A stretch of 64,000 nt of DNA from NCBI GenBank assembly GCA_013180625.2, contig SNVD02014502.1, forward strand, positions 62,001-126,000. Reading direction: 5' to 3'. Shown here piece after piece: positions 24,297-37,300 of the stretch; within the stretch, counting starts at the first letter, position 1; each line of letters begins with the position of its first letter. The notes below the pieces were generated by a model. The model was given only the letters and a program-made list of their open reading frames with translations. It searched no databases and had not been told where the DNA came from. Position numbers and translations under genes: made by a program. Source of the DNA: Boswellia sacra (taxonomy: Eukaryota > Streptophyta > Magnoliopsida > Sapindales > Burseraceae).

Positions 24297-25078
24297 CAAA
24301 AAATAAAAACAATAATTGTAGCCAAAACAAGCCTTAGCTCAATTGTTTGTGATGCCTCAATGAAATGCATTTTTCATTACGCTTTAATTAAGGAAGATAC
24401 TTAGTGTCTTCACAAAGAATTGTTTAAAAGATATTTTTAAAGATGTGCATGTAAATAAGTTCAGTGCCGCTGCTTAGCATGAAAATGTTATGGGCTTATC
24501 TTGCATGGTCTTCTTTTTGTCTTTGAATTGCTTGTTTGTCCTCTTATCTATGGGTTTGCCAATGCAGGACCCGAAGTATTCAATTATAAATTTAAAAAGT
24601 TCCAGTGACAACTTGTCATAAAATTTTTATTTTGCCTCCTATTTGCAACTCGGTAATATGCTTTCAAGTTAGCCTTTTTACCGGGAGATTCATCTCATTT
24701 AGTTGTTCACCTATGATAGTTCTTTTAGTGTACCACCTCTAATTAGACCATGACATTTGGTTAACAAGTGGCAGACTCTTTGGTTCAGAGTCATTTCCAA
24801 CTCTAGGAAAATTATATTGTATAGACGATAAACAGCTTGAGTTCAAGAGCCAACTGCCAAATTGTTGTACTTCGTTATCTGTGTATATCATGTTTTCTTA
24901 GAACTAATGGTAAATATTAATTATGATAGTCAATTTGTACACGGGCATTTATTGTTTTAAAGGCCTGTTCTAACAAGTTCTCACCACCAATGGAGCAGAA
25001 AAAGAGAAACGATTTCAGTATTGCCCTTGAGATGTATTCTGTATTGAACTTTCCTATAAATTTATTTATTTTGACTTT
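24297..25078. other. Spacer between two relic genes
   Basis: No coding signal is recognised. It may include unrecognisable upstream parts of the phosphatase relic. Confidence 0.4.
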
Positions 25079-26859
25079 TTGGCGTATCCTGAACTGACTC
25101 ACATAGCAGATTCTGTCATATACGTTGGAGATGTTATTACAGCCAAGAACATGCCAATTGCAAATGCAAGCTTGGTTAAGAACGGTGATGATGGGCCATT
25201 CGTGTGGCCTTTAGAGTGGTTTTCAGCTCCTGGAATTCTGCAACTTGGTTGCCCTGCGTCCAATTTATCATATTCAGGTGGGCATGGAGTTTTAAATATT
25301 TAATGCATAAATCAATGACAAGTCAATGAAGAGAGAAATTGATTACAAATATGTTTTCACATTCTAAAAATGGTCCTAAAATTCTTTGGCCTAGTATTTC
25401 CAACTATGTCCGCAAGGTCTCATCTTCAAATGACGCTCAGAAGGCAGTTTTGTATATTTATTTTCTGGATTCTGGTGGTGGCTCCTATCCGCAACTAACA
25501 TCAAGTGCACATGCAGAATGGTTCCAGCATAAATCCCAAGAGATCAATCCTGATTCAAGGTGGGACAATTTGTTTGAAGCTGGTGTATATTGCAGACAAT
25601 AAATTGGAATTAAGTTTTAACTTTTAGTCGCTCATTATGTATATGGTTGCCAAAAAGAGATAATCATGAAAATGAACTAGAGTCTGAGATCTCATCTATC
25701 AACATTTTTTTAAGGTTACGTCAATTGAGATTGATATTCTGCTGTTGAAGGGTAGCCCAAAAAAAATTATTGTTATTATTTACAATATATATCTCAATTT
25801 TTAATTAAGTACCTTTTTTTTTTTGGTCGATGACACTATTATCGACAGCATTCCTGAGATAGCTTTTTGGCTAGACGAAGTAAAGCTTATAAGTCAGGTG
25901 GGTCCAATTTCAGAGTATACAAGCCTTGTGTGGCTTCAATAATAAAGAAAGAGTTGCTGCTCAAGAAGCTGAAAAAGGCTTTATGAAATTCCTGTCAAAA
26001 GGCCATCTATCAAGGTGAGATCATAAAAGAAGTGCTTCTTTCCCATACAATTACCCCATGATATAATGAATGCCAAAAGACAACTCTAATTAATCAGTTG
26101 GTGCCTACTGCCCAAATGTTATTTTTGGGTATCTCTGTACAGCGTTTTTGGATCATTTCTTGTTTGGAAAACTTATTGCCATCGAAGCTGTCCCTGGCTA
26201 AAAACCTACCTCCTTTTAAACCCTACCTTCCCCCACACCCCCCAAAAAAAGAAAAATGTGGAATGGGTAGTTATTCTAACACTGCCTGCAGATTTGACGC
26301 ATGTTTTAACCCTTGGAAGGTTCTCAAGAAATGTCTTCTTTGCTTAAGGACCTCTAAAGGAACTTAAGAACCATGAAACGAGCTCTTCAAAGCTTCCTCA
26401 TTTATAAAGAAAAAAAAAATTCTAAAATTTATGTTGCTTTAATGTTTCTGATAAAATTGACGGTTCCTCACCATTTTGCTGTTTTGCTTACCATAATGGT
26501 CAGACTGAAAACTAATTATCCCAGATTAACATTATAGTTTGAAAGTTTTCTTTGCTTTTATCATCATTTTTTTCCTTGTCTCATAGAACCTTCCTTCATG
26601 GATTCAATCATCTCCAGATTTCTTGCTGACTGACTTGATGGGTGCATGTTCACATGACAGGCAGCGTTTATTGGACACAACCATAGATTGGACTGGTGCT
26701 GCCCCTACACAAACCTCTGGCTGTGCTTTGCTTGACATGCTGGTTATGGTAGCTATGGAAATTGTCCTCAGGAGCTAGAATTCCTGAGACTACCCAAACA
26801 CCCTTTTTCTATTAAGAATGGAAGATGGTGCTGTACATAGTGAAGTTATCCTGCGTTGA
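25079..26859 (+). pseudogene. Purple acid phosphatase 16-like (metallophosphoesterase) relic
   Basis: Pieces of a plant inactive-purple-acid-phosphatase-16-type protein appear in the correct order. VIYVGDVITAKNMPIANASL and PFVWPLEWFSAPGILQLGCP lie at 25,100-25,260. HSKNGPKILWPSISNYV and YFLDSGGGSYPQLTSSAHAE lie at 25,360-25,590. IPEIAFW is at about 25,850, then NKERVAAQEAEKGFMKFLS at about 25,940-26,000. FIGHNH.LDWCCPYTNLWLC is at about 26,665-26,740, and RMEDGAVHSEVILR ends with a stop at 26,859. Breaks are a deletion between the GDVITA and PFVWPLEWF blocks, a frameshift near 25,930, a TGA after LWLCFA and a frameshift before the last block. The family has a metal-dependent phosphatase fold; some members are thought inactive. 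Spacing between blocks suggests retained intron positions. Confidence 0.85.
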
Positions 26860-28056
26860 TAACATTATTTGTTGAGATGTTATCATTTTAATAAATTTTA
26901 TAGGTTAATAAATGTCATCAATCAATAACTTAACCTTAGTTGAAACATGATCCACTTGAATATATGAAGGATACTAATAGAATATATAGAATGTTTGATT
27001 ATAATTCAATAACAATTTTAGAAAGTTACAAGTTTAAGAAGGATTTGATATTTTTAAAGTATTATTTCAATAAAACAACATAAAAATAATTTTTTAAAAG
27101 ATAATTTCTAGGTTTAGAATTATCATTAATGTTCTAATATAACAACAACTTAGGTTAATTTGCGGATTATAATACTAGAAAATTATTGTTAAGTTTAAAG
27201 TTTTTGGTTGTTCAGAAAAATAAATGTACTTCTAATCTTGAAAAATAAGTAGAAATAAGGTGATGGATCAAACGCTTCTTTCATGTAGATAATAATTATG
27301 TATGGTCATTAATTTCTCTGAAAAAAAAAACTAAAATAATAAAAAATAATAATAATCAACTCCCCCGAAAAAGGTAGAAGAATAGTCATCAACTCCCGCA
27401 AAGGAGAGAAATGAAGCTTCAACCAGTTTATTCTATTCCACCTCTTATATTTATCATCATAACTTTTCATCTTTCTCGTACTTGTAAGAACAGATGGGGA
27501 GTAATTTAATTTACTTTTACAATTATTACCAGACAATCATACTATCAAGTCACTACTCAACAACTGAACTTGGTTTAGAATGTTTGTCCTGGAATGCAGC
27601 AGACTAAAGAGAAATAAATGGTAAAATGCCATTTGCAATGAATATAAGTATCTGTGTACGAAGAATGGGGTAACAATGACCCTTTCAATGTGTTAAACAA
27701 ATGTGACAGAATGGAACTTAAGACTAAAAACCCAGTTTCTAAGCCAAAGCATTCTAAGAAATATACCAGTAATGAGGAAAAAATGAAAATGCTCTGACCA
27801 TTGGATCCCGCTCTACATATCTATAACTCTATAAAACCTAACTATAATCTAAACCTGAAATGTACATCAGCGCTTGGGTAATGATCGGGAAGAGCTCCAC
27901 GAAACTGAACGATGAGATGCCCTGTTGTAACAGGCAGACCTGTTTCTCAATCACTCACTCTGAGTTCTCTCTTTTCCTAAACATGTCAAAATCTTAGATC
28001 CTTCTTTGACTAGGAAGTCAGGTAAGATTTAAGCATGACTGTTCTGTAATGTTATA
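26860..28056. other. Spacer and 3' UTR of KOB1
   Basis: AT-rich sequence without a supported gene. The last few hundred bases before 28,057 are presumably the KOB1 3' UTR. Confidence 0.5.
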
Positions 28057-31000
28057 TTATGTATCAATATGAAAATCATTTATGCCAGGAGGCGATTGTG
28101 GTGGGATTGCTGAGGGGTGAGTTGCATCATCAAGCGTCTCCAAGAGCATTCTTGCAGCTGCCTGATATTTATGCTCATCACCAATCTTTCTTGATGAAAA
28201 TATTCCAGAGGTAGCAACTCTTGTTCTATTACCACCTTCAACTGATGAGAAAAATTTTCCTTTTGAGAGGGCAGTCTGTGCTGATTCAATTACCGAAGCG
28301 AAAACCCCAGATTCCCTCAGTCCTTGAATAATGACCTGTGAACAGTAATTTATTGAAAAGTTGAGGAAAGTGGGGGGAAGAGGCATGCTTAGGTGCACAC
28401 AAAAATAACAATTCTGAAGTTACAAGAATTATAAACAGGGTAGACTTCAGCTAAATTTTGACAATTGAACTCACCATGGGAGCATAAATGCGAGTCAGGA
28501 TGCCCTTCCTCATAAGCTTCAAGTTCAACTTTTTGTCAGTCCAAACGATGCGCTCATGGTACCTAAATCAACAGAATACAGTCATTGGCGAAGCAATCAT
28601 TTGAAGAATCTATACCAATTTAAGAATGAAATACTAATATTAATCTATGTAGTAGACAGCGAAGAATTTTATGTCATGTGAGACACCCCTAAAAGCTCCA
28701 CAAGTTCATAAATCTGCGCTAATGACTCTATTAGCAGTACTTCAGTTTGTTACTGTTATGTCATAAACCGAATAGACTTATTCGGGTCCTCTATGATTCT
28801 GTAATAATTTCTCATTACAACTTTACCAGCGTAGCATCTCATCCTCTGTTGCAGTCGAAGCAATTATAAATGCCTGCAAAAACATAAGAGGAAAGAGCTA
28901 TTGTTATGACTGTTTGGATGTTCTACTACATAAGCCTAAATAATGACGTGTTCTGCACAATAGAGATAAGAAATGATACCAGAAAATAAGACTACCCTAA
29001 CAATGCTCATAAAGCCTTTGTGATGGCAGAGAGACCATCCATCAAGAAGACTATAACTAGTTTCAAAGGAGAATCCCAATCAACTAGCTTTAAAAAACTA
29101 AAGAGCTTATGTTTGAAGCAATAAGTGCCTTTTACTCATTATTTCTAAATTTTGCCGATACATGCTTTCGCTTAGTATGAGTTAGCCAAGTTCCTATTTA
29201 CCTTCAATAAATATCCACATCACAATGATTATTTATTGAAACAATTTTTTACATGAATCAGTTAAAGAGAATGAAAAAGAAAGGGGGAAATGATCAAAGT
29301 GAAACAAGATGATCACCATAACCATAATCAGAAGAAAAAATAGAGAGTGAATGGAAAAGAGTAAAAGAAAAAGAAAAGGGCAACAGAGCAAAGGACCAAA
29401 AAGTAAGCGAAAGAAAACTCACAGCTCTGTCAAATTCCAGCATGAAGCATCTTTTAACATCCTCCTTTGTAGGCTTGCAACCACACCGGTCACGTCTTGA
29501 AGTCAAATCAGAATATTTGGGATATGTGTAATGCAGGACAGCAGCTTCATCCAGTTTCACCTCACTATAAGATTTAAAGTCATATTAAGTTTGTCTCTAT
29601 GGATGAGGGTAGAGAAAAAAAAAAGGATCTCCCTAACCATAAAAATGATAAATAATCTGAAAGAAGATATGGAGAGGCAATTTGAAAGAGGGAATCCAAT
29701 AATGACCATGTTCTCAGACAGTTAATAAACAATAAGTGCAAGTACGAAAGGCAATTTGTACAGGTTCCATAAGAATTTGAACCTTCCTGACCTGGAAGGG
29801 CAAGGATTTTCCTTCAATTTTGGGTAGCAGATAAATATGCTGTTCAAATTTGGAAACTTAAAATTGCTAATTGACATAGTTGAGCAAACTCTGCCCTGCT
29901 CTGCCAATATTTACCAAAATATATCTGATTATATTTAAATTAGTGATAATCCATGAGAATGACCACTTTGTAAAGCTGAAGGCTGCATTGACACCCAATC
30001 AGGTGGCAAGAGCAGAATTTTCAGAGAGATTAATCTTGAAAACAATCCATGAAAGGTATGTGGGAGCACCAGAAGATTTTGTTTCAAGAAAAGAGTGATA
30101 TTTGTATTCCCTAGTTTACATATGTTTACTTGAAAAATTGAATGGTGACTGCTTTGCAGAACTGAAGAGTATTTGATAAATTCTTTTCCCACATTTTCTT
30201 TCTTCAAATTTTCCTTTTTCCTGACAACTTTCTTAAAAGAAACAAAATTTTATTTGCTAAGTAGAAAAGTAGTAAGTTATCAATAGAAAACAGTACACTG
30301 TATGAAGAGAGAAACTTTAAAAAAACTACCAACATTGAAGATAGCAAAAAAAAAGAAAAAACAGATCACTGCAACATAAATAAATTACTGCTTTTCCTTT
30401 ATCTTTAGTATGAGTAAAGTTGTAATCTACCTTGATTTATTGGTCCACTTGATATTTGAAAATTTATATGGAATTTCACATTGAATTTGGTTTGTAGATT
30501 TCAATCTAAAATGTCGTAGTTTGTTCAATGCTTTGTCTGGAACCTAAAAGGTCACGTTGAAAATGTTTAGGAGCTCTTTTATAAATGGACCCAGTTGCTA
30601 GTACTCTCTTTTTGTGATTCCCATCTCTTCTACATCTTACTATATGCTTAATCATATGATACCACACATGGTTTTGACACAATCCTACCCATTTAGTGCA
30701 AGACCCACTGCATGGAGTCAAAGATGGGGTTCCAGGGAGCAAACTATGTAGGGAAACCCATCCATAAGCACATGAATTTTTGTGTAGAAATATGCTTGAT
30801 TCTTCTTTTACAGGACAAATGATCTACATCAGTAAATATATACAAGGATTCCCACATAAAATTTTATATGGAACTAGGTACTAGAAAAATAAGATAGAAT
30901 CACCATACTTTGGGGTCTTCATGTAGTTGTGCCATCTGTGTGCACCATTAGGACGAAGATGATCTTGAATACGAGCAGCTGATTTCCCATTTCCATAAGT

Positions 31001-34000
31001 CAAAAAGTAGTTTGGATTTCCACGGGTTGCTTCTCTATAGTTACCAAAATATACATCTTTAGGAAGATGGTCATAATTCTTCTTAAACATTGACACCTAG
31101 GGCAACATAATAAATAGCAATCATGGTTAGTAACAATGTGTGCATGTGCTAAAACTAAAACTTCAAAACATAATACATAGCATGTTCAGACAGGAACTTC
31201 AGCGGCAACTTTACAATTTCTACAAGTTGCTCAATACCATTCAAGTCATATGTTTTATTAGAAACAGGATAAATTAAATCCATGAAAGAATATACAACAA
31301 AATCAAGTGAACCAGAGGTCCATGACAGGAGAAAAGAAACAAAAGAAATAGAACGTCATAATCAAACAATAAAGACTGAAATTTATCAGCTTCCACCCTT
31401 TATATAAGAAAAAACAAATCCCTAAAAATTCTTTGGTCACCGAAGGCCACAAAGAAGCAAGAATTTCCACATTCGCATAACACAAACCATTAAAAAAGCC
31501 AGCTTAAAAATGTCTGGACGATAGCGACATGAAAGAAAACATTTCAAGTCTCAAGGTAAGTAGCCTAGACTGTTCATAACTTTCAAATTACATTAATTTA
31601 TCTGTTTTTATTAAGCTCAGCAAAGCATAGGGAACAACCAAAGAACAGGTTATACCTCAGTGAAGGGTTCCTTGATATCGTCTCGCTCGACGCTACTCTC
31701 CTGAAACAAATTATAAATCCCATCATCAACTTTAATCTCGACATTTAAAATTAAAAATAAAAAGTGCAAGAGAATAAGAGACCACAACAATAAAAATGCC
31801 CACCCATACATAGAAAATATATTAAGTAAATCTATTTAATAAAAGCTGATCTACTCACATAGTTAGGGAAGACAACCATATCAACATTTCCAGGAATGTC
31901 TGCCAGCAATTGTCTCAAGGAGTATTCACGAGTTCCTGCAGGATGTATGAGCTCATCAGTGTCAAGATGGAAAATCCAGTCCATGCCTGCATCCTGAAAA
32001 TGATCAGGGAAAAAAAAGCTATCATCAATAAAATTTTGATATGCATATATAAATAAATATACTGATTTTCAGATGTCCATAGATGAAAATGTAAAGCACA
32101 TACCCTTGCCATGACAATGGCCATTTCCATATTCAGGGATTGCTTCACAAATAATTCATAATTACATGGTTTATAGAAGAAGCTTGACAACCAAGACTCA
32201 TTCCAGATGCGGCTAGCCCAAAAATATGCAAAAACAAAATGAAGCATAATTCATCAGACTAATAATAGTAGATAATGTATAGAAAACATAAAGGTGTCAC
32301 AGTCTCATAAGACAATTAAACCATAAGCAAACTAAAACTATCCAACATAAGCAAGGAAAAACAGGTTATGATTTCAACTACAAGGTTACGATGTTAGAGG
32401 TTTGTCTCAATATAACAAACCAAAACTGTTTATTCTCTAGCTCATGGTCTCCTCAACGTTGGACACTTTATTTTCTATTTCAGAAACATATTAGACTGTC
32501 TTTTTTAAACCTTAAAGATTGACTGATTGAACATCCACCTGCTAGAGGATTCTACCAAATTTCCCTCAAACATAAATGAGAAATCCTAAGGAGCATAGCA
32601 GCTTAAATAGCAGAAGCAGATTAATCTTTTCAGCCTTCCAACATAAATTCACCACTGGTCTACCACATAAAAAACTATCTTCATCACCTTTCAAAAGGTT
32701 TATATATGAACTAAAGAAAATCAGATAAAGCACTTTCAGCTTATTTTCCACATTAAATACTGCTTAAAGGTATAAAAAGGAGCAGAAATTATCATATCTT
32801 TATAATAAACTATTTAACTAAGTTATATACTGACCTTTTAGCTTGCTGTTCCTCTAATTCCTTTGTTCTGTATATAACCTTTACCCCCTGCAATTAGTAA
32901 GGTATATAGCACATTAAACAGAAACTCCAGAGATAACTGAAAGAAAGGTGAAACTTAAAGACGAGTTGGTTAACAAAGCAGAAAATACGAACTAACCGGA
33001 ATTAATTCCAAGATTTTGGAAACATCAGCTGACGCAGCCTTCCCCTCCACAAAAAGGAAAAAAGTTGAAACCCCAATAACCTTGTGATAGAAGATCCATG
33101 GTAAAGTCTGTTCTAGGCCAGCAGAAGTACTTGTTGTAATACATATCTGACAACCACAAAAGAAAATTTTAAAATCTTCAACAACTCATCCAAACCAATA
33201 GAATGAGACATGTGACAATGGATCACAATTAACTGGAAGTCCAACTAAGATTCCAATTAGTGTCCAAACAAGAAAAGATGCCAAAAATTAGAGGGCAAAA
33301 AAATAAAACAAATTAAAACTATAGGAACCATATTAAGATCCTATTGGTCAAAATTATGTCACTAATTTCTTTCTTTCTTTCTTTCTTTTTTTTTTTTTTT
33401 GATGTCCCAGTCCGCATCCTCTAAATCAGAAAAAAAATTGCTAAAAAATCGAATAAGGGCCATTTAAAGTGAAGACATTGGGTACTACCAAGTAGTTGAA
33501 CCTTAATGCAATTCCACCACCTTCTTCAATGCAAATTTGCCTTTCCTTCCACCAACATTCAGCTTTTCTAAATTTTAATATTTCTAACTTAGTTTCATCT
33601 ACCTGAGTATATATAATTTAACAAAATAATAATTACAATAATAATAAATAATCAACACTATAAGAAAATTTAAAAAAAAAAAATTGATTGGAAAGTGAGC
33701 ATATCATATTATCTAAAGATTGTCATCAAAATCAATATACAAATTCCACAACGTTAAAAAAGCAAGCAAGATTCGAATTTCCAAATAAAAAGCAAAACAA
33801 GAATATTTATTCATTCATTTCCAAACTCTAATTCAAAAACGATCAGATCCAAGAACCCACTTCAAACCCAAAAAAACACCACCCACCTTCGGCCGCAGAT
33901 CGGGAGAGAAATCAAACTTCCAGTCCTTGAAGTACGGGAACGAAGGGCTGCTACTCCGACCGAGAATATTGCTGCATTCGGAACCGGAGTCCCGGGAGGA

Positions 34001-34240
34001 ACGGGCGACAGTGGAGGTGGCGCTCATGCCAGGGAACTGGTGGTGGTCGGGGGCCCATCGGGAGACGGGGTCGGTCAATTCGCCACGCCATTGGAGAACG
34101 AAGGCGAAACAAGCGAGAGTGAGAGGGAGGAGAGTGAGGAGGAAGAGGAGCCGCGAAGCGAAAAAGTGTTGGGAAGCGTTAGAAGAAGAAGAGGAGGAGG
34201 AGGAGTTGATGGGTCTGGAAGAAGAGTGGAGACCCGCCAT
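28057..34240 (-). CDS. KOB1: KOBITO1 (ELD1/ABI8) glycosyltransferase-like membrane protein
   Basis: Eleven exons on the minus strand: 34240-33887, 33146-32997, 32887-32835, 32212-32104, 31993-31859, 31700-31656, 31096-30909, 29564-29423, 28873-28827, 28562-28475 and 28335-28057. They join in frame to 529 aa, the family size. The N-terminus is Ser-rich (6-24), followed by one hydrophobic segment at about 30-50 ([19 protein letters not shown]), giving a type II membrane topology. The lumenal part has [37 protein letters not shown] (DxD-like, about 227-242), [13 protein letters not shown], Cys-rich RDRCGCKPT and [18 protein letters not shown]. The Arabidopsis gene is needed for cell elongation, cellulose deposition, ABA and sugar responses; its enzymatic activity is not settled. 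The first intron begins in GC-richer sequence after residue 118. Confidence 0.93.
33386..33400. repeat. CTTT-type and poly-T tract in KOB1 intron 1
   Basis: A (tttc)n run from about 33,368 flows into an uninterrupted T run. It is noncoding and probably polymorphic. Confidence 0.7.
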
Positions 34241-34261
34241 GTGAGGTTGCAGAAGAACAAG

Positions 34262-34304
34262 GAAAGAAGAAGAAGAAGAAGAAGAAGGAGAAGGAGAAGA
34301 AAAT
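34262..34304. repeat. (GAA)n/(CTT)n tract in the KOB1 5' leader
   Basis: A purine-only GAA/GGA repeat just upstream of the KOB1 start codon reads as a CTT/CTC tract on the transcribed sense strand. Such tracts are common in plant leaders. The apparent open frames across it are low-complexity artefacts. Confidence 0.8.
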
Positions 34305-34324
34305 AATCAAGAGAGTGCACCATA

Positions 34325-37300
34325 TATGAAAATGAAAATGGATTTATAAATAACTAGATTTTAAATTTAAATTTAAAATAAATAAATAAATAAATACACG
34401 AAAGAAAGAAAAGAAATGAAATGAAATGAAATGAAAGAAAGCTTCGGGTTTGGAAGGAGAATGAATGAAGGAATGAAGGAACGATACAAGGAAACCGTTT
34501 TGTCGTTGATGTGTTGGTTTCGCCGTCTACTACTCCCTTCGCTTCTTTTTTATTTATTTATTTATTTATTAATATTTAATATTTTTATTTTTATTATTCT
34601 TGAAAATTAATATTATTGGATAATTTTAATCTAAATCCTCTATTTAATTAGATAATTTTAAAACTAAAACGGTTTATCCATTAATTCTTAAGGTTATAAA
34701 ATCTTTAACTTGAAACCGCTTAGTCAATCACTCGTTTAACTCTTCTTAATTAGCTATTAAACCACATACAAAACTTTAAATAATTTTTTTTAAGCTAAAA
34801 ACTTTTTTTATGAAGCAAGCCAAAGCCAATGCACTATATTACAACATCATCTTATCAAAAGTGCATTTTTAGGTTAGTCTAATATTATATATTTATTTTA
34901 ATGTTAAACTTGAGATTTATATTATGGGACAATTTCAAGAGTAGTCATATGTTAAGGGTTTTCAAGAAATGTTATAATTTTTAAAATTTCGATGATACAA
35001 CCATCTTATTTTGGTCCTGCTTGATAACTCATTCTATGATCAACTATGGAGCTCTTCAAATCTATGTATTGTTTATTAACCTTTTATCCATTGATTTATA
35101 TTATTTTTTTAATTTTAAAATAATCAAAATTATAAATGTCTATTTTTTTTAGAGGTGATTATGATATGCTACCACAGTTAACCATTTTTTATTTCACAAA
35201 ATATTATTATTATTATTATTATTATTCTTGGTCAATTGATAAACCTTGAAGTAAATAAAATTTAAACAAAATGGTCATTGATAAATGTTTTGATTTTCTT
35301 CTCTTTTTTTTTTTAATTCTTTCAACTTATTCTCTATAGAAATATAGTACATATTTTCAATAGATTTGAGTTAAAAAAATATTGGTGTAAAGTAATGGTT
35401 AGATAAAAGTAGTGATTGTAGTTTAGAGGTTGATAGGATGTTTTACAATCACCATATGACGAGATTGCAGTGTGAAGATTGGTAGTTTGCAAGTCAATTA
35501 GTGGTGATTGTGAGATGATATTCATTGTCAAATCACAATGGTTTTGGATCGATCATATTAAAAGATTTATGATTTCTGTTAGACATTGTTTTATTTTTGG
35601 GTTGGTTTTTTTTTTTTTTTTTTTCCTTTGAATAGCTTATATGGGAGTGTTGGTTTGCATGGTTATTGATCAATGGATGCAATTTAAAAAAAAAAAAATC
35701 ATTTATGCGTGATTTATAAAATTTTTTAATTTTATATTTCACATCTAACTTTTTAATTTATTTTAATATATGTAAATTCATATAGAAAAATCATAAAATT
35801 AAATTAGAGTAATTTTAGCATTAAAGTAATTTACACATGTTAGAGGCAAATGAACAATTCACGATAATGACAAAACAAGAGATCAAATTAAGGACAGTTG
35901 AGGGTCACTAAGCTAACTACGAGGGGGCTTAAAAAAATGTTATTGTCTCATGATTTTAATTCTTTATGAATAGAGCAAATTAGAAATATTAGCCAGATAA
36001 ATTTAAGAATAATTATTCAAATATTTTAATAGTAATTTGTCCTTATTTCAAGGAAAATTAAATACCATTTGAATCAATTTTTTTTTTTAAGTAGGCTTAA
36101 ATTAAGTAATCAATGATTTAGTATTAGAAAGCTTAAGATTAATAAATATTTAGATTAGTGATCGCCTATTTTTTTTTTTCTAATTGTTGTTGAATGTATA
36201 GTTGCTTTCAAAAGGGCTTTCTGCTTGTTGCGTGAATGTTTTGATAGAAGATTAATTTCATTTATTGGATCTAATGTTAATTCATTTTTAAGATTAGAGT
36301 AAACAATTAATAAATTTTATTGTTCAACCAATATATTTTTGACAGATCAAGATAACCCTTCATTATGTTATTTTACTATAGTTAGATTTTAGTCAATAAT
36401 AGTTATCTATTATTTAATGGTAGGCGACTTAAATTAAAAAAATTAAAGAGGTGATCTCAAGATGAAATAAGATTCAATTCACCAATTGACTGCTTAATGC
36501 TCACAAAATTATTCCTAATTGTTTGTATAAAAATAATTGGTCAACTCAGTTTCAGTTTCCCATACAAAATTGACCTTTAATTCATCAAATTTCTGATATG
36601 TGGCTTGTAATTATGACTTTAAAAAGATTGGAAAGGAGTGGGGACACTTTTAACACTTATAAAATTTGTTATTTATATTTTAGGAAAGCCAATTTTTGGT
36701 ATTTTAATAATATAAAAAGAGTTTGATTCAACTAAGGAAGATCTTTGTTTTTCAAAAAAAAAAAAAAGGAGTTATGCTATATTTCTCACATTTACACATC
36801 TCCTTATTTCTCTATTAAAATATGTGTAATCTTAATCACAATAGTATTATGATATTTGGAAGCATTTTATTCAATTAAAAAATTAGGTTAAAAATGCCAT
36901 TTAACTAAGAAAATTGTCATAATTTAATATTCTCTAAAATCAATTGGAGATTAGATATATTTATTACAAATCTCATACAAAGATCTCCCCCCTAATTAAG
37001 CCAAAATTTAATAAAATTTTCACATAAAAATATTAGATTATTTCTCACATGAAGCAGATGATCTCTACCAATTTAACATACCATTGAGTTCCTATAATTA
37101 AGCCATACTTTGGAAAGGACTGTCTTAATTTTATTAAAAATAGAAAAAATGGAAAAAAAAAACAATGTTAACAACTTTCTTCTTTTTCCTTTTCAAATTT
37201 TATTCTGAATTTTTTTTAAAAGAAATTTGGCAAGTATTTTATAAAATATTTAAACCAAACATGTTTTTCCAAACTTTTTATACCCAAATAAAAAGGGGAA

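Noticed and set aside
33833..33886. Extension of KOB1 exon 1 ([17 protein letters not shown])
   Set aside because: This is read-through into intron 1; a GT donor at 33,886 joins in phase to the next family block [10 protein letters not shown].
34040..34323. Open frames rich in Glu/Arg or Leu on both strands
   Set aside because: They arise from the GAA repeat and antisense of KOB1 exon 1.
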